This document shows, piece by piece, positions 1 through 5,520 of a DNA stretch of 5,538 nt. Within the stretch, counting starts at the first letter, position 1, and each line of letters starts with the position of its first letter. Below the pieces are notes generated by a model. The model was given only the letters and a program-made list of their open reading frames with translations. It did no database searches and was not told where the DNA came from. Source of the DNA: Acidobacteriota bacterium (GTDB lineage: Bacteria; Acidobacteriota; UBA6911; RPQK01); assembly GCA_003819755.1 (NCBI GenBank), contig RPQK01000548.1, positions 1 through 5,538 on the forward strand, given 5' to 3'. The translations under genes were made by a program, and so were the position numbers.

Positions 1-945
1 CACGTCGATACTGACTACCTCCGCGACTGCGGCATCGGGTTTGCGAGCGCGCCCGGCTCAAACGCGAATTCGGTCGCCGAATACATCACGGCGGCTCTGT
101 TGCTGATGTCCGCAGACCAGCAAAAACCTTTGCGTGGGGCGACGCTCGGCATAGTCGGGGTGGGGAACGTGGGATCTCGGGTCGTCAAGAAGGCTGCGGC
201 GCTTGGCATGAAATGCCTGCTGAATGACCCGCCCAAGTACCGGGAGACAGGGGACGCCAGGTACCGGCCTCTCTCGGCGGTCCTTCCCGAGGCGGACTAT
301 GTCACGGTTCATGTCCCGCTCGAGCCGGGAGGACAGGATCCTACCTGGGAGATGTGTAACCACGCTTTCTTCGCCGCCATGAAGCAGGGGGCGTGCTTTT
401 TGAACTCCTCCAGAGGCCAGGTGGTTGACGAAAAGGCGCTGATGGTGCCCCTGGAATCCGGCAAAATCCCGCTTACGGTTCTGGACGTGTGGCAAAATGA
501 GCCCGAGATTAATCCGGTGACCGTGGCCCACGCGTTTCTCGGCACACCTCATATTGCCGGCTACTCTTACGATGGAAAAGTAGCGGCCACAGTCATGCTC
601 TACGACGCTCTTTGTGCTTGCCTGGGTCGGTCGCCGGAGGTGGGGCTTCTCGATTTGCTACCCCCGTCGCCGATTCCTACTCTTGAGGTAACGGACGAAG
701 TCGGGGACGACGAGGAGACTCTACGCACTCTGATCCCCAACCTGTACGATATACGGAAAGATGATTTCGGATTGCGGCGCGCCGCAGCCGCCGGGGAGAA
801 ACGGGGCAAGGAGTTCGATCTTCTTCGAAAGAATTATCCGAAAAGGCGAGAGTTCTTCAGTACTACGGTAATCATACCGGCCGCGCGCCAGGGCCTGATC
901 GCCACGGTGCAGGGGCTGGGCTTTAAAGTCGAGGCCCGTGGATAA
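1..945 (+). CDS. pdxB: 4-phosphoerythronate dehydrogenase-like D-2-hydroxyacid dehydrogenase (5' partial)
   Basis: This is a cytoplasmic NAD-dependent D-2-hydroxyacid dehydrogenase of the PdxB type. PdxB oxidises 4-phosphoerythronate to 2-oxo-3-hydroxy-4-phosphobutanoate in the DXP-independent branch of pyridoxal phosphate synthesis. The reading frame is open from base 1, so the start lies upstream; 314 residues are visible. Visible residues 53-58 form the Rossmann glycine motif GVGNVG. The catalytic triad is Arg138 (SSRGQ), Glu167 (NEPE) and His184 (TPHIAGY). The Arg-Glu spacing of 29 and Glu-His spacing of 17 equal those I recall for E. coli PdxB (R208, E237, H254). By that alignment about 70 N-terminal residues are missing and the full protein is about 384 residues. 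The C-terminal part, with YDIRKDD and LRKNYPKRREF, resembles the PdxB-specific dimerisation domain (DUF3410), which argues against a generic SerA or glyoxylate reductase. The gene ends 30 nt before gnd, whose enzyme is inhibited by the PdxB substrate. The family call is firm; the exact substrate is less so. Confidence 0.85.
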   Translation, partial: HVDTDYLRDCGIGFASAPGSNANSVAEYITAALLLMSADQQKPLRGATLGIVGVGNVGSRVVKKAAALGMKCLLNDPPKYRETGDARYRPLSAVLPEADYVTVHVPLEPGGQDPTWEMCNHAFFAAMKQGACFLNSSRGQVVDEKALMVPLESGKIPLTVLDVWQNEPEINPVTVAHAFLGTPHIAGYSYDGKVAATVMLYDALCACLGRSPEVGLLDLLPPSPIPTLEVTDEVGDDEETLRTLIPNLYDIRKDDFGLRRAAAAGEKRGKEFDLLRKNYPKRREFFSTTVIIPAARQGLIATVQGLGFKVEARG

Positions 946-962
946 CGGGTCCGGATCTGCTT

Positions 963-968
963 AGGAGG
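963..968 (+). promoter_or_regulatory. Ribosome binding site of gnd
   Basis: A perfect AGGAGG lies 7 nt before the ATG at 976. It is the strongest Shine-Dalgarno sequence in the window and fixes the gnd start. The 30-nt gap after pdxB has no evident promoter or terminator, which supports co-transcription of the two genes. Confidence 0.85.
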
Positions 969-975
969 ATACGAA

Positions 976-2436
976 ATGTCAAACGAGGCAAGGGCTGACA
1001 TAGGACTGATCGGCCTCGCCGTAATGGGCCAGAACCTGGTTCTGAACATGAACGACCACGGCTACGTGGTGGCGGCCTTCAACCGCACCGTTTCCAAGGT
1101 TGACGACTTTCTCGCCAATGAGGCAAAAGGAACGAACGTCATTGGCGCCCATTCGATCGAAGAACTGGTGGCGATGTTGAAGAAACCGCGGCGCGTCTTC
1201 CTGCTCGTGAAAGCCGGCAAGGCGGTCGACGATTTTATTGAGCTGCTGCTCCCGCACCTTGAGGCTGGTGACATCATTATCGACGGCGGAAACTCCCACT
1301 TCCCGGACACGATTCGAAGAGCGAAGTACGTCGAGTCGAAGGGAATGCTGTATATCGGGACCGGCGTGTCAGGCGGCGAGGAAGGCGCCCGACGCGGCCC
1401 GTCCATGATGCCCGGAGGGTCTCCGGCGGCCTGGCCCCATGTCAAAGAGATCTTCCAGTCCATCTGTGCCAAGACCCCGGAAGGCGAGCCCTGCTGCGAT
1501 TGGGTTGGTGAAGACGGCGCCGGTCACTTTGTGAAGATGGTCCACAACGGCATCGAATACGGCGACATGCAGCTGATTAACGAGGCCTACCAGCTGATGA
1601 GTGAAGGTCTCGGTCTCTCGAACCAGCAGATGCATGAAGTGTTCGCGGAGTGGAACAAGGGCGAGCTGGATTCATACCTGGTCGAAATTACCCGCGACAT
1701 CCTGGGGACCAAGGACGAGAGCGGGCAGTACGTGGTCGACTACATCCTGGACACCGCCGGTCAGAAGGGAACCGGGAAGTGGACCGGAGTCTCCGCGCTC
1801 GAACTGGGCGTCCCGATGACCTTGGTGGGCGAAGCGGTTTTCTCGCGCTGTCTGTCGGCGTTGAAGGATGAGCGGGTCGCTGCGTCGAAGGTTCTGCAAG
1901 GCCCGTGCGTAAAGTTCGAAGGTGACAAGAATGCCTTTGTTCAGGATATCCGACAGGCCATGTACGCCTCCAAGATCGTCTCCTACGCCCAGGGCTATAT
2001 GCTCATGCGTGAGGCGGCCAAGGAATATAAGTGGAACCTGAATTACGGCGGTATCGCCCTCATGTGGCGGGGCGGATGCATCATCCGGAGCCGGTTCCTC
2101 GGCAAGATTCGCGACGCGTTCGATAAGAACCCGGGCCTCAACAACCTGCTGCTCGACGACTTCTTCCGTGACGTCATTCACAGCAACCAGGCGAGCTGGC
2201 GCCGAGTAGTGGCCAAGGCGGTTGAGCTTGGCATACCGGTTCCGGCCATTTCGGCCGGCCTCGCTTTCTACGACGGCTACCGTCATGAGCGGCTGCCTGC
2301 GAATCTCCTCCAGGCCCAGCGTGACTACTTCGGCGCCCACACCTATGAGCGAACCGATAAGCCCCGCGGGCAATTCTTCCATACCAACTGGACGGGAAGA
2401 GGAGGAAAAGTCTCGGCCAGCACGTACACCGCGTAG
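976..2436 (+). CDS. gnd: 6-phosphogluconate dehydrogenase, decarboxylating
   Basis: This is the oxidative pentose-phosphate enzyme that converts 6-phosphogluconate and NAD(P)+ to ribulose-5-phosphate, CO2 and NAD(P)H in the cytoplasm. At 486 residues it belongs to the long, dimeric class (E. coli about 468). Residues 13-18 (GLAVMG) are the cofactor-binding glycine motif. The signature around IIDGGNSHF and the GVSGGEEGARRGPS substrate loop are intact. Catalytic Lys187 and Glu194 lie in HFVKMVHNGIEYGD with the family spacing of seven. The C-terminal tail FHTNWTG (His469) is the segment that reaches into the partner subunit's active site. No frameshift or missing key residue is seen. The start has an ideal ribosome binding site. 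It follows the pdxB-like gene by 30 nt and is followed after 8 nt by a large repeat hairpin. This is the most certain call in the window; the NAD versus NADP preference cannot be read from the sequence. Confidence 0.97.
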   Translation: MSNEARADIGLIGLAVMGQNLVLNMNDHGYVVAAFNRTVSKVDDFLANEAKGTNVIGAHSIEELVAMLKKPRRVFLLVKAGKAVDDFIELLLPHLEAGDIIIDGGNSHFPDTIRRAKYVESKGMLYIGTGVSGGEEGARRGPSMMPGGSPAAWPHVKEIFQSICAKTPEGEPCCDWVGEDGAGHFVKMVHNGIEYGDMQLINEAYQLMSEGLGLSNQQMHEVFAEWNKGELDSYLVEITRDILGTKDESGQYVVDYILDTAGQKGTGKWTGVSALELGVPMTLVGEAVFSRCLSALKDERVAASKVLQGPCVKFEGDKNAFVQDIRQAMYASKIVSYAQGYMLMREAAKEYKWNLNYGGIALMWRGGCIIRSRFLGKIRDAFDKNPGLNNLLLDDFFRDVIHSNQASWRRVVAKAVELGIPVPAISAGLAFYDGYRHERLPANLLQAQRDYFGAHTYERTDKPRGQFFHTNWTGRGGKVSASTYTA

Positions 2437-2444
2437 GGCCGGGC

Positions 2445-2529
2445 GAAGGGACATAAGCGACATAAGCGACAGAAGCGACCTGGATCGTCACATCGTCGCT
2501 TTTGTCGCTTGTGTCCCTTATGTCCCTTC
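2445..2529. repeat. Imperfect 35-bp hairpin built from 9-nt repeats (element 1)
   Basis: The left arm is 2445-2479 and the right arm 2495-2529, with a 15-nt loop at 2480-2494. 32 of 35 positions are perfectly complementary, and two of the three exceptions would be G-U pairs in RNA. Each arm is itself a short tandem repeat of about three 9-nt units; the left arm reads GCGACATAA, GCGACAGAA and variants, and the right arm holds their complements. The element nearly fills the spacer, beginning 8 nt after the gnd stop and ending 25 nt before the phosphatase start. It lacks a terminal T-tract, so it does not look like a standard intrinsic terminator. Because the unit is nine bases long, reading frames stay open through it on both strands and would give spurious three-residue-periodic peptides. 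Its function is not known; mRNA stabilisation, attenuation or a REP-like mobile repeat are possible. Confidence 0.9.
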
Positions 2530-2554
2530 TATCCCTGAGTCTTTGAAAGTCACC

Positions 2555-3340
2555 ATGGACACCTCTTATCGCCAGTCGATACTCGACACCGCGCAACAAG
2601 CCGCCCTCGACGCGGGCGGCTTGTTGCGGCAGAGGTTTCGTTCTGACTTCCGGGTGAGTAAGAAGGGCCCGATCGACTTCGTCACCGAGATGGATGTCAA
2701 GGCGGAAGAGTTGATCCTCGGGCGAGTCCGAGAAGCCTTTCCCGATCACGGGATCCTGGCCGAAGAGGCGGGCGCGAATTCCCACCATTCTGCGTTTAAT
2801 TGGCTCATTGATCCGCTCGATGGAACCACGAACTACGCGCACGGTATCCCCGCCTTCTGCGTCTCAATTGCGGTGGAACACGAAGGTCGTCTTGATACGG
2901 GAGTCATTTATGACCCCACGGCGGACGAGTTGTTCTCGGCCCAGCGAGGGGGCGGCGCCTTCCTGAACGGCGCTCCTGTTCGTGTTTCTGAACAGGGCCA
3001 GCTCCAGGAGAGCCTGCTGGGGACAGGTTTTTCATACGATGCGGAAGCACTTCGGCTGAACCTCCGCTTATTCGAGGAGTTTATGACCCGGGCGGCAGGC
3101 GTGCGTCGCGTGGGTTGCGCGGCCAGGGACCTTTCTTACGTGGCCTGCGGCCGATTGGATGCGGTCTGGGAGTTCTATCTGAAGCCCTGGGATGTGGCCG
3201 CCGGAATGTTGCTCATCGAGGAGGCCGGGGGCCGGGTCACCGATTTCCAAGGGCGGCCCTGCGAGCCGCGTGATAAGCGGATCCTGCTGAGTAATGGCCG
3301 TCTGCACGACTCGATGCTCGAAGTGTTAAGGGATTTCTGA
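2555..3340 (+). CDS. Inositol monophosphatase family phosphatase
   Basis: This is a Mg2+-dependent, lithium-sensitive-type sugar phosphatase of the IMPase/SuhB fold, acting in the cytoplasm on inositol-1-phosphate or related sugar phosphates. It has 261 residues, close to SuhB (about 267). The metal-binding motifs are complete: Glu70 in AEEAG, Asp86 and Asp89 in WLIDPLDGTTNY, and Asp213 in KPWDVAAG. The usual GxAALDL segment reads GCAARDL here, a small change at Arg191. The ATG at 2555 was chosen because the family N-terminus (helical, ending before KKGPIDFVTEMD) begins there. The frame is open back to 2222, but that part overlaps gnd and translates the repeat element. The ribosome binding site is weak (GAAAG at 2545-2549), and TTG 2543 is an alternative start. 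The next gene starts 1 nt after its stop. In this sugar-acid context the substrate could be a phosphorylated aldonate or 4-phosphoerythronate rather than inositol phosphate; 3'-phosphoadenosine or fructose-bisphosphate activity cannot be excluded. Confidence 0.92.
   Translation: MDTSYRQSILDTAQQAALDAGGLLRQRFRSDFRVSKKGPIDFVTEMDVKAEELILGRVREAFPDHGILAEEAGANSHHSAFNWLIDPLDGTTNYAHGIPAFCVSIAVEHEGRLDTGVIYDPTADELFSAQRGGGAFLNGAPVRVSEQGQLQESLLGTGFSYDAEALRLNLRLFEEFMTRAAGVRRVGCAARDLSYVACGRLDAVWEFYLKPWDVAAGMLLIEEAGGRVTDFQGRPCEPRDKRILLSNGRLHDSMLEVLRDF
2592..2628. repeat. Perfect 15-bp inverted repeat inside the phosphatase coding sequence
   Basis: The arm CGCAACAAGCCGCCC at 2592-2606 is exactly complementary to 2614-2628, with a 7-nt loop at 2607-2613. 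It covers codons 13-25 of the phosphatase, beginning 37 nt after the first base of the start codon. A perfect 15-bp GC-rich stem with a short loop would be a very stable mRNA hairpin. It encodes an ordinary helical stretch (AQQAALDAGGLLR), so both coding and structural demands are met. A regulatory role is a guess. Confidence 0.85.
3328..3333 (+). promoter_or_regulatory. Ribosome binding site of the SDR gene, inside the phosphatase gene
   Basis: AAGGGA lies 8 nt before the ATG at 3342 and within the last codons of the phosphatase gene. With the stop (3338-3340) and start (3342) one base apart, the arrangement favours translational coupling of the two genes. Confidence 0.65.
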
Positions 3341-3341
3341 C

Positions 3342-4130
3342 ATGACCGCGTCCAACGAATCCAGCACCATATCACGGGCGCTTGAAGGCCGGACTGCACT
3401 CATAACCGGAGCAAGCCGGGGACTCGGTCGAGCGATCGCCACGGGGTTTGCGGCCGCCGGGGCGAAACTTGTGCTGATCGGAAGAGTGCGGAGTAACCTG
3501 GAATCGGTCGCTCAGGAACTGAGAGACAAGGGGGCCGAAGTCCATTGCTTCCCTTACGATCTTTCCAAAGTGGAGGGCATCCCTGAGCTTTATGAGTGGA
3601 TAACCAGCGCTGCCGGCGAAGTCAACATCCTGATCAATGTCGCCGGAAAGAACTTCCGGGTCCCGGCTATCGAGTTCCCGTTGGAGGAATGGCGCGGCGT
3701 CGTTGACCTGAATCTCACGGCGCCCTTTGTTTTGTCGCAGTGCTTTGCCCGGCCGCTCATCCGGGAAGGGAAGCCGGGAAAGATCGTGAACATTGCCTCG
3801 CTCATGACCGCCGCAGCGAGGCCCATGATTCCCGCCTACACGGCGAGCAAGGGCGCTCTCGGGATGTTGACGAAGGCTTTAGCGGTAGAATGGGCTCAGT
3901 ATCGGATCAACGTGAACGCGGTCGGGCCCGGTTACTTCAAGACCGAGCTCACCCGGCCGCTGCACCAGGACCCGGTCTTTGACAAATGGGTGTTGGAAAG
4001 AACGCCTATGAAACGCTGGGGAGAGCCCGGCGACCTGGTGGGAGCCGTTGTGTTCCTGTCTTCGAGTGCCGCCGACTTCATCACCGGGCAGATTTTGTAC
4101 GTCGATGGTGGGTGGCTGGCTAATGTTTGA
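3342..4130 (+). CDS. SDR family oxidoreductase, gluconate 5-dehydrogenase-like
   Basis: This is a classical short-chain dehydrogenase/reductase, a cytoplasmic NAD(P)-dependent enzyme, with 262 residues. The Rossmann motif TGASRGLG is at residues 22-29. Arg48 follows the second strand, which often favours NADP. The NNAG motif reads NVAG (99-102). The catalytic tetrad is Asn124, Ser153, Tyr166 and Lys170 (YTASK). The segments VGPGYFKTEL, TPMKRWGEP and the C-terminal YVDGGWLANV match the pattern I recall for gluconate 5-dehydrogenase and 2-deoxy-gluconate 3-dehydrogenase (KduD-like) proteins better than that for FabG. The former interconvert gluconate and 5-ketogluconate; oxidation of mannonate at C5 by the same chemistry would give fructuronate. 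It is coupled to the phosphatase upstream and followed, after a repeat hairpin, by a LarA homolog whose family includes gluconate epimerases. The fold and catalysis are certain. The sugar-acid substrate is supported by similarity and context, not proven. Confidence 0.93.
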   Translation: MTASNESSTISRALEGRTALITGASRGLGRAIATGFAAAGAKLVLIGRVRSNLESVAQELRDKGAEVHCFPYDLSKVEGIPELYEWITSAAGEVNILINVAGKNFRVPAIEFPLEEWRGVVDLNLTAPFVLSQCFARPLIREGKPGKIVNIASLMTAAARPMIPAYTASKGALGMLTKALAVEWAQYRINVNAVGPGYFKTELTRPLHQDPVFDKWVLERTPMKRWGEPGDLVGAVVFLSSSAADFITGQILYVDGGWLANV

Positions 4131-4212
4131 AAGGACCTCAAGGACCCCAGGGACCTCAAAGACCGAAAGGAACTTAGTGTCTTTGAGGTCTTTGAAGTCC
4201 TTGAGGTCTTTT
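4130..4212. repeat. Imperfect 34-bp hairpin built from 9-nt repeats (element 2)
   Basis: The left arm is 4130-4163 and the right arm 4179-4212, with a 15-nt loop at 4164-4178. 29 of 34 positions are complementary, and three of the five exceptions would be G-U pairs in RNA. The left arm is a run of 9-nt units (AAGGACCTC, AAGGACCCC, AGGGACCTC, then AAAGACCGA running into the loop); the right arm repeats TTGAGGTCT-like units. The element starts on the last base of the SDR stop codon and ends 5 nt before the ribosome binding site of the next gene, so it fills the spacer almost completely. Its unit sequence is unrelated to the element at 2445-2529, but arm length, loop length and unit length are nearly the same. 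No clear terminator T-tract follows. Confidence 0.9.
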
Positions 4213-4217
4213 CGAGA

Positions 4218-4224
4218 AGAAGGT
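4218..4224 (+). promoter_or_regulatory. Ribosome binding site of the LarA-family gene
   Basis: AGAAGGT (one mismatch to AGGAGGT) lies 9 nt before the ATG at 4234 and supports that start. It sits 5 nt after the end of the repeat hairpin, so folding of the hairpin should leave it exposed. Confidence 0.7.
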
Positions 4225-4233
4225 ATCTAACTC

Positions 4234-5520
4234 ATGGTAGGCAAAGGATCAGAGACAAAGCTGTTAACTGAATCGGACATCCGGGCGGTCTGCGCCGAGG
4301 GCTTCGCACAGAAGGACCTGACCGGGAAGAAGGTCCTCGCAGTCATTCCGGATCACTCGCGCACCGCGCCCATGGACGTCATGTTCCGCGTTGTGTACGA
4401 TCTGCTGGCCAACCGAACGGCCGCACTGGATTTCCTGGTTGCTCTCGGGACGCATCCCGCGATGACCGACGCGCAAATCAACGAGCGGGTTGGGATCACT
4501 CAAGATGACCGGGCTGCGCGGTACCCGAAGGCCAGGTTCTTCAACCACGACTGGAAAAACCCGAATCAGCTTCGTCGGATCGGCACGATTCCCGCGGAAG
4601 AGGTCGGCCGTATCTCACACGGTCTGATGTGCACCGCCGTCGATGTCACGATCAACAAAATGGTCTTCGATTACGACGTGCTCCTGATTATCGGCCCGAC
4701 TTTTCCGCATGAAGTGGTGGGATTCTCTGGTGGCAACAAATACTTGTTTCCCGGCATCGCCGGCCAGGAAATCATTGATATGTTTCACTGGCTTGGCGCG
4801 CTGATCACCAACCCGGTGATCATTGGGACCAAAGAAACGCCGGTGCGACAAGTCGTGGACCGCGCCGTGAAGTTTCTTCCCATGGAGCGACTGTGCCTGA
4901 GTCTCGTTGTCAAGGGTGAGGGGCTGGCCGGCCTGTTCTTCGGCACCCCCGAGGAGGCGTTCAGTGCGGCGGCCGACCTTTCCGATAAGCTGCACATCAC
5001 CTACCTCGATCGCCCTTTTAAGCGGATTCTCTCCTGCGCACCCCGCATGTACGACGACATCTGGACGGGCGGCAAGTGCATGTACAAGCTGGAACCGGTT
5101 CTGGCGGACGGCGGAGAGTTGACCATCTACGCCCCGCATGTCACGGAGATTTCCGTGACTCACGGGGCGATTATTCGCCGAATCGGCTACCATGTCCGGG
5201 ACTACTTCCTGAAACAAATGGACCGATTCCGGGATATTCCCGGCGGGGTTATGGCCCATTCCACCCATGTGAAAGGGATCGGCACGTTCGAGCATGGGGT
5301 CGAACGGCCGCGGGCGAATGTTGTTCTGGCGACCCAAATACCCGAGGAGATCTGCCGGGAGATCAATCTCGGTTATTGTGATCCAAATTCAATAAGGGTC
5401 GACGCCTGGAAGGACCGCGAAGACGAAGGAGTTTTCTGCGTCCCCAAGGCGGGCGAGATGCTGTACCGGTTAAAGAAGGACCCGTTCAAGAAGACGGCAA
5501 CTGTTTTGAACACGGACTGA
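4234..5520 (+). CDS. LarA-superfamily nickel-pincer 2-hydroxyacid racemase/epimerase, possibly D-gluconate 2-epimerase
   Basis: This protein of 428 residues is a lactate racemase LarA homolog (DUF2088 domain). The family uses the nickel-pincer nucleotide cofactor to invert C2 of 2-hydroxyacids by hydride transfer. The key residues are present: DHSR at 40-43, His74 in GTHPAM, His159 in FPHEVVG, Lys169 in FSGGNKY and His185 in MFHW. The spacing 159-169-185 equals the 174-184-200 spacing of characterised LarA, where Lys184 carries the cofactor and His200 binds nickel. A later lysine (Lys281, GGKCMYK) aligns with LarA Lys298, but the Gln three residues before it appears to be Thr278, suggesting a substrate other than lactate. 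No LarB, LarC or LarE cofactor genes are in the window. The neighbours gnd and the gluconate 5-dehydrogenase-like SDR point to D-gluconate 2-epimerase, an activity reported in this superfamily. A malate or other hydroxyacid racemase remains possible. The last codons and stop lie in a direct repeat. Confidence 0.88.
   Translation: MVGKGSETKLLTESDIRAVCAEGFAQKDLTGKKVLAVIPDHSRTAPMDVMFRVVYDLLANRTAALDFLVALGTHPAMTDAQINERVGITQDDRAARYPKARFFNHDWKNPNQLRRIGTIPAEEVGRISHGLMCTAVDVTINKMVFDYDVLLIIGPTFPHEVVGFSGGNKYLFPGIAGQEIIDMFHWLGALITNPVIIGTKETPVRQVVDRAVKFLPMERLCLSLVVKGEGLAGLFFGTPEEAFSAAADLSDKLHITYLDRPFKRILSCAPRMYDDIWTGGKCMYKLEPVLADGGELTIYAPHVTEISVTHGAIIRRIGYHVRDYFLKQMDRFRDIPGGVMAHSTHVKGIGTFEHGVERPRANVVLATQIPEEICREINLGYCDPNSIRVDAWKDREDEGVFCVPKAGEMLYRLKKDPFKKTATVLNTD

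Noticed and set aside
58..552. 164-codon antisense open frame opposite the pdxB-like gene
   Set aside because: It is a shadow of a well-conserved dehydrogenase on the + strand.
1672..2463. 263-codon antisense open frame opposite gnd
   Set aside because: It is the mirror of strong gnd coding in GC-rich DNA, has no recognisable domain, and starts in the repeat.
2445..2529. Interpretation as an intrinsic terminator or a CRISPR array
   Set aside because: There is no T-tract after the stem, and the genes continue in the same direction as an operon. Units are contiguous 9-mers without spacers, so it is not CRISPR. Partial termination cannot be excluded.
2222..2554. N-terminal extension of the phosphatase frame (111 codons upstream of ATG 2555)
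   Set aside because: It overlaps gnd by 215 nt, translates the repeat element, has no family similarity, and the protein from 2555 already has the full IMPase length.
4802..4822. 8-bp inverted repeat TGATCACC / GGTGATCA in the LarA-family gene
   Set aside because: It is short and within conserved coding sequence (LITNPVII); expected by chance in several kilobases.
5140..5159. 8-bp hairpin GTCACGGA / TCCGTGAC with a 4-nt loop in the LarA-family gene
   Set aside because: It lies mid-gene in coding sequence with no T-tract or nearby start; likely chance.
4615..5337. 240-codon antisense open frame opposite the LarA-family gene
   Set aside because: The + strand frame is a clear family member with all key residues; the antisense product resembles nothing I know.
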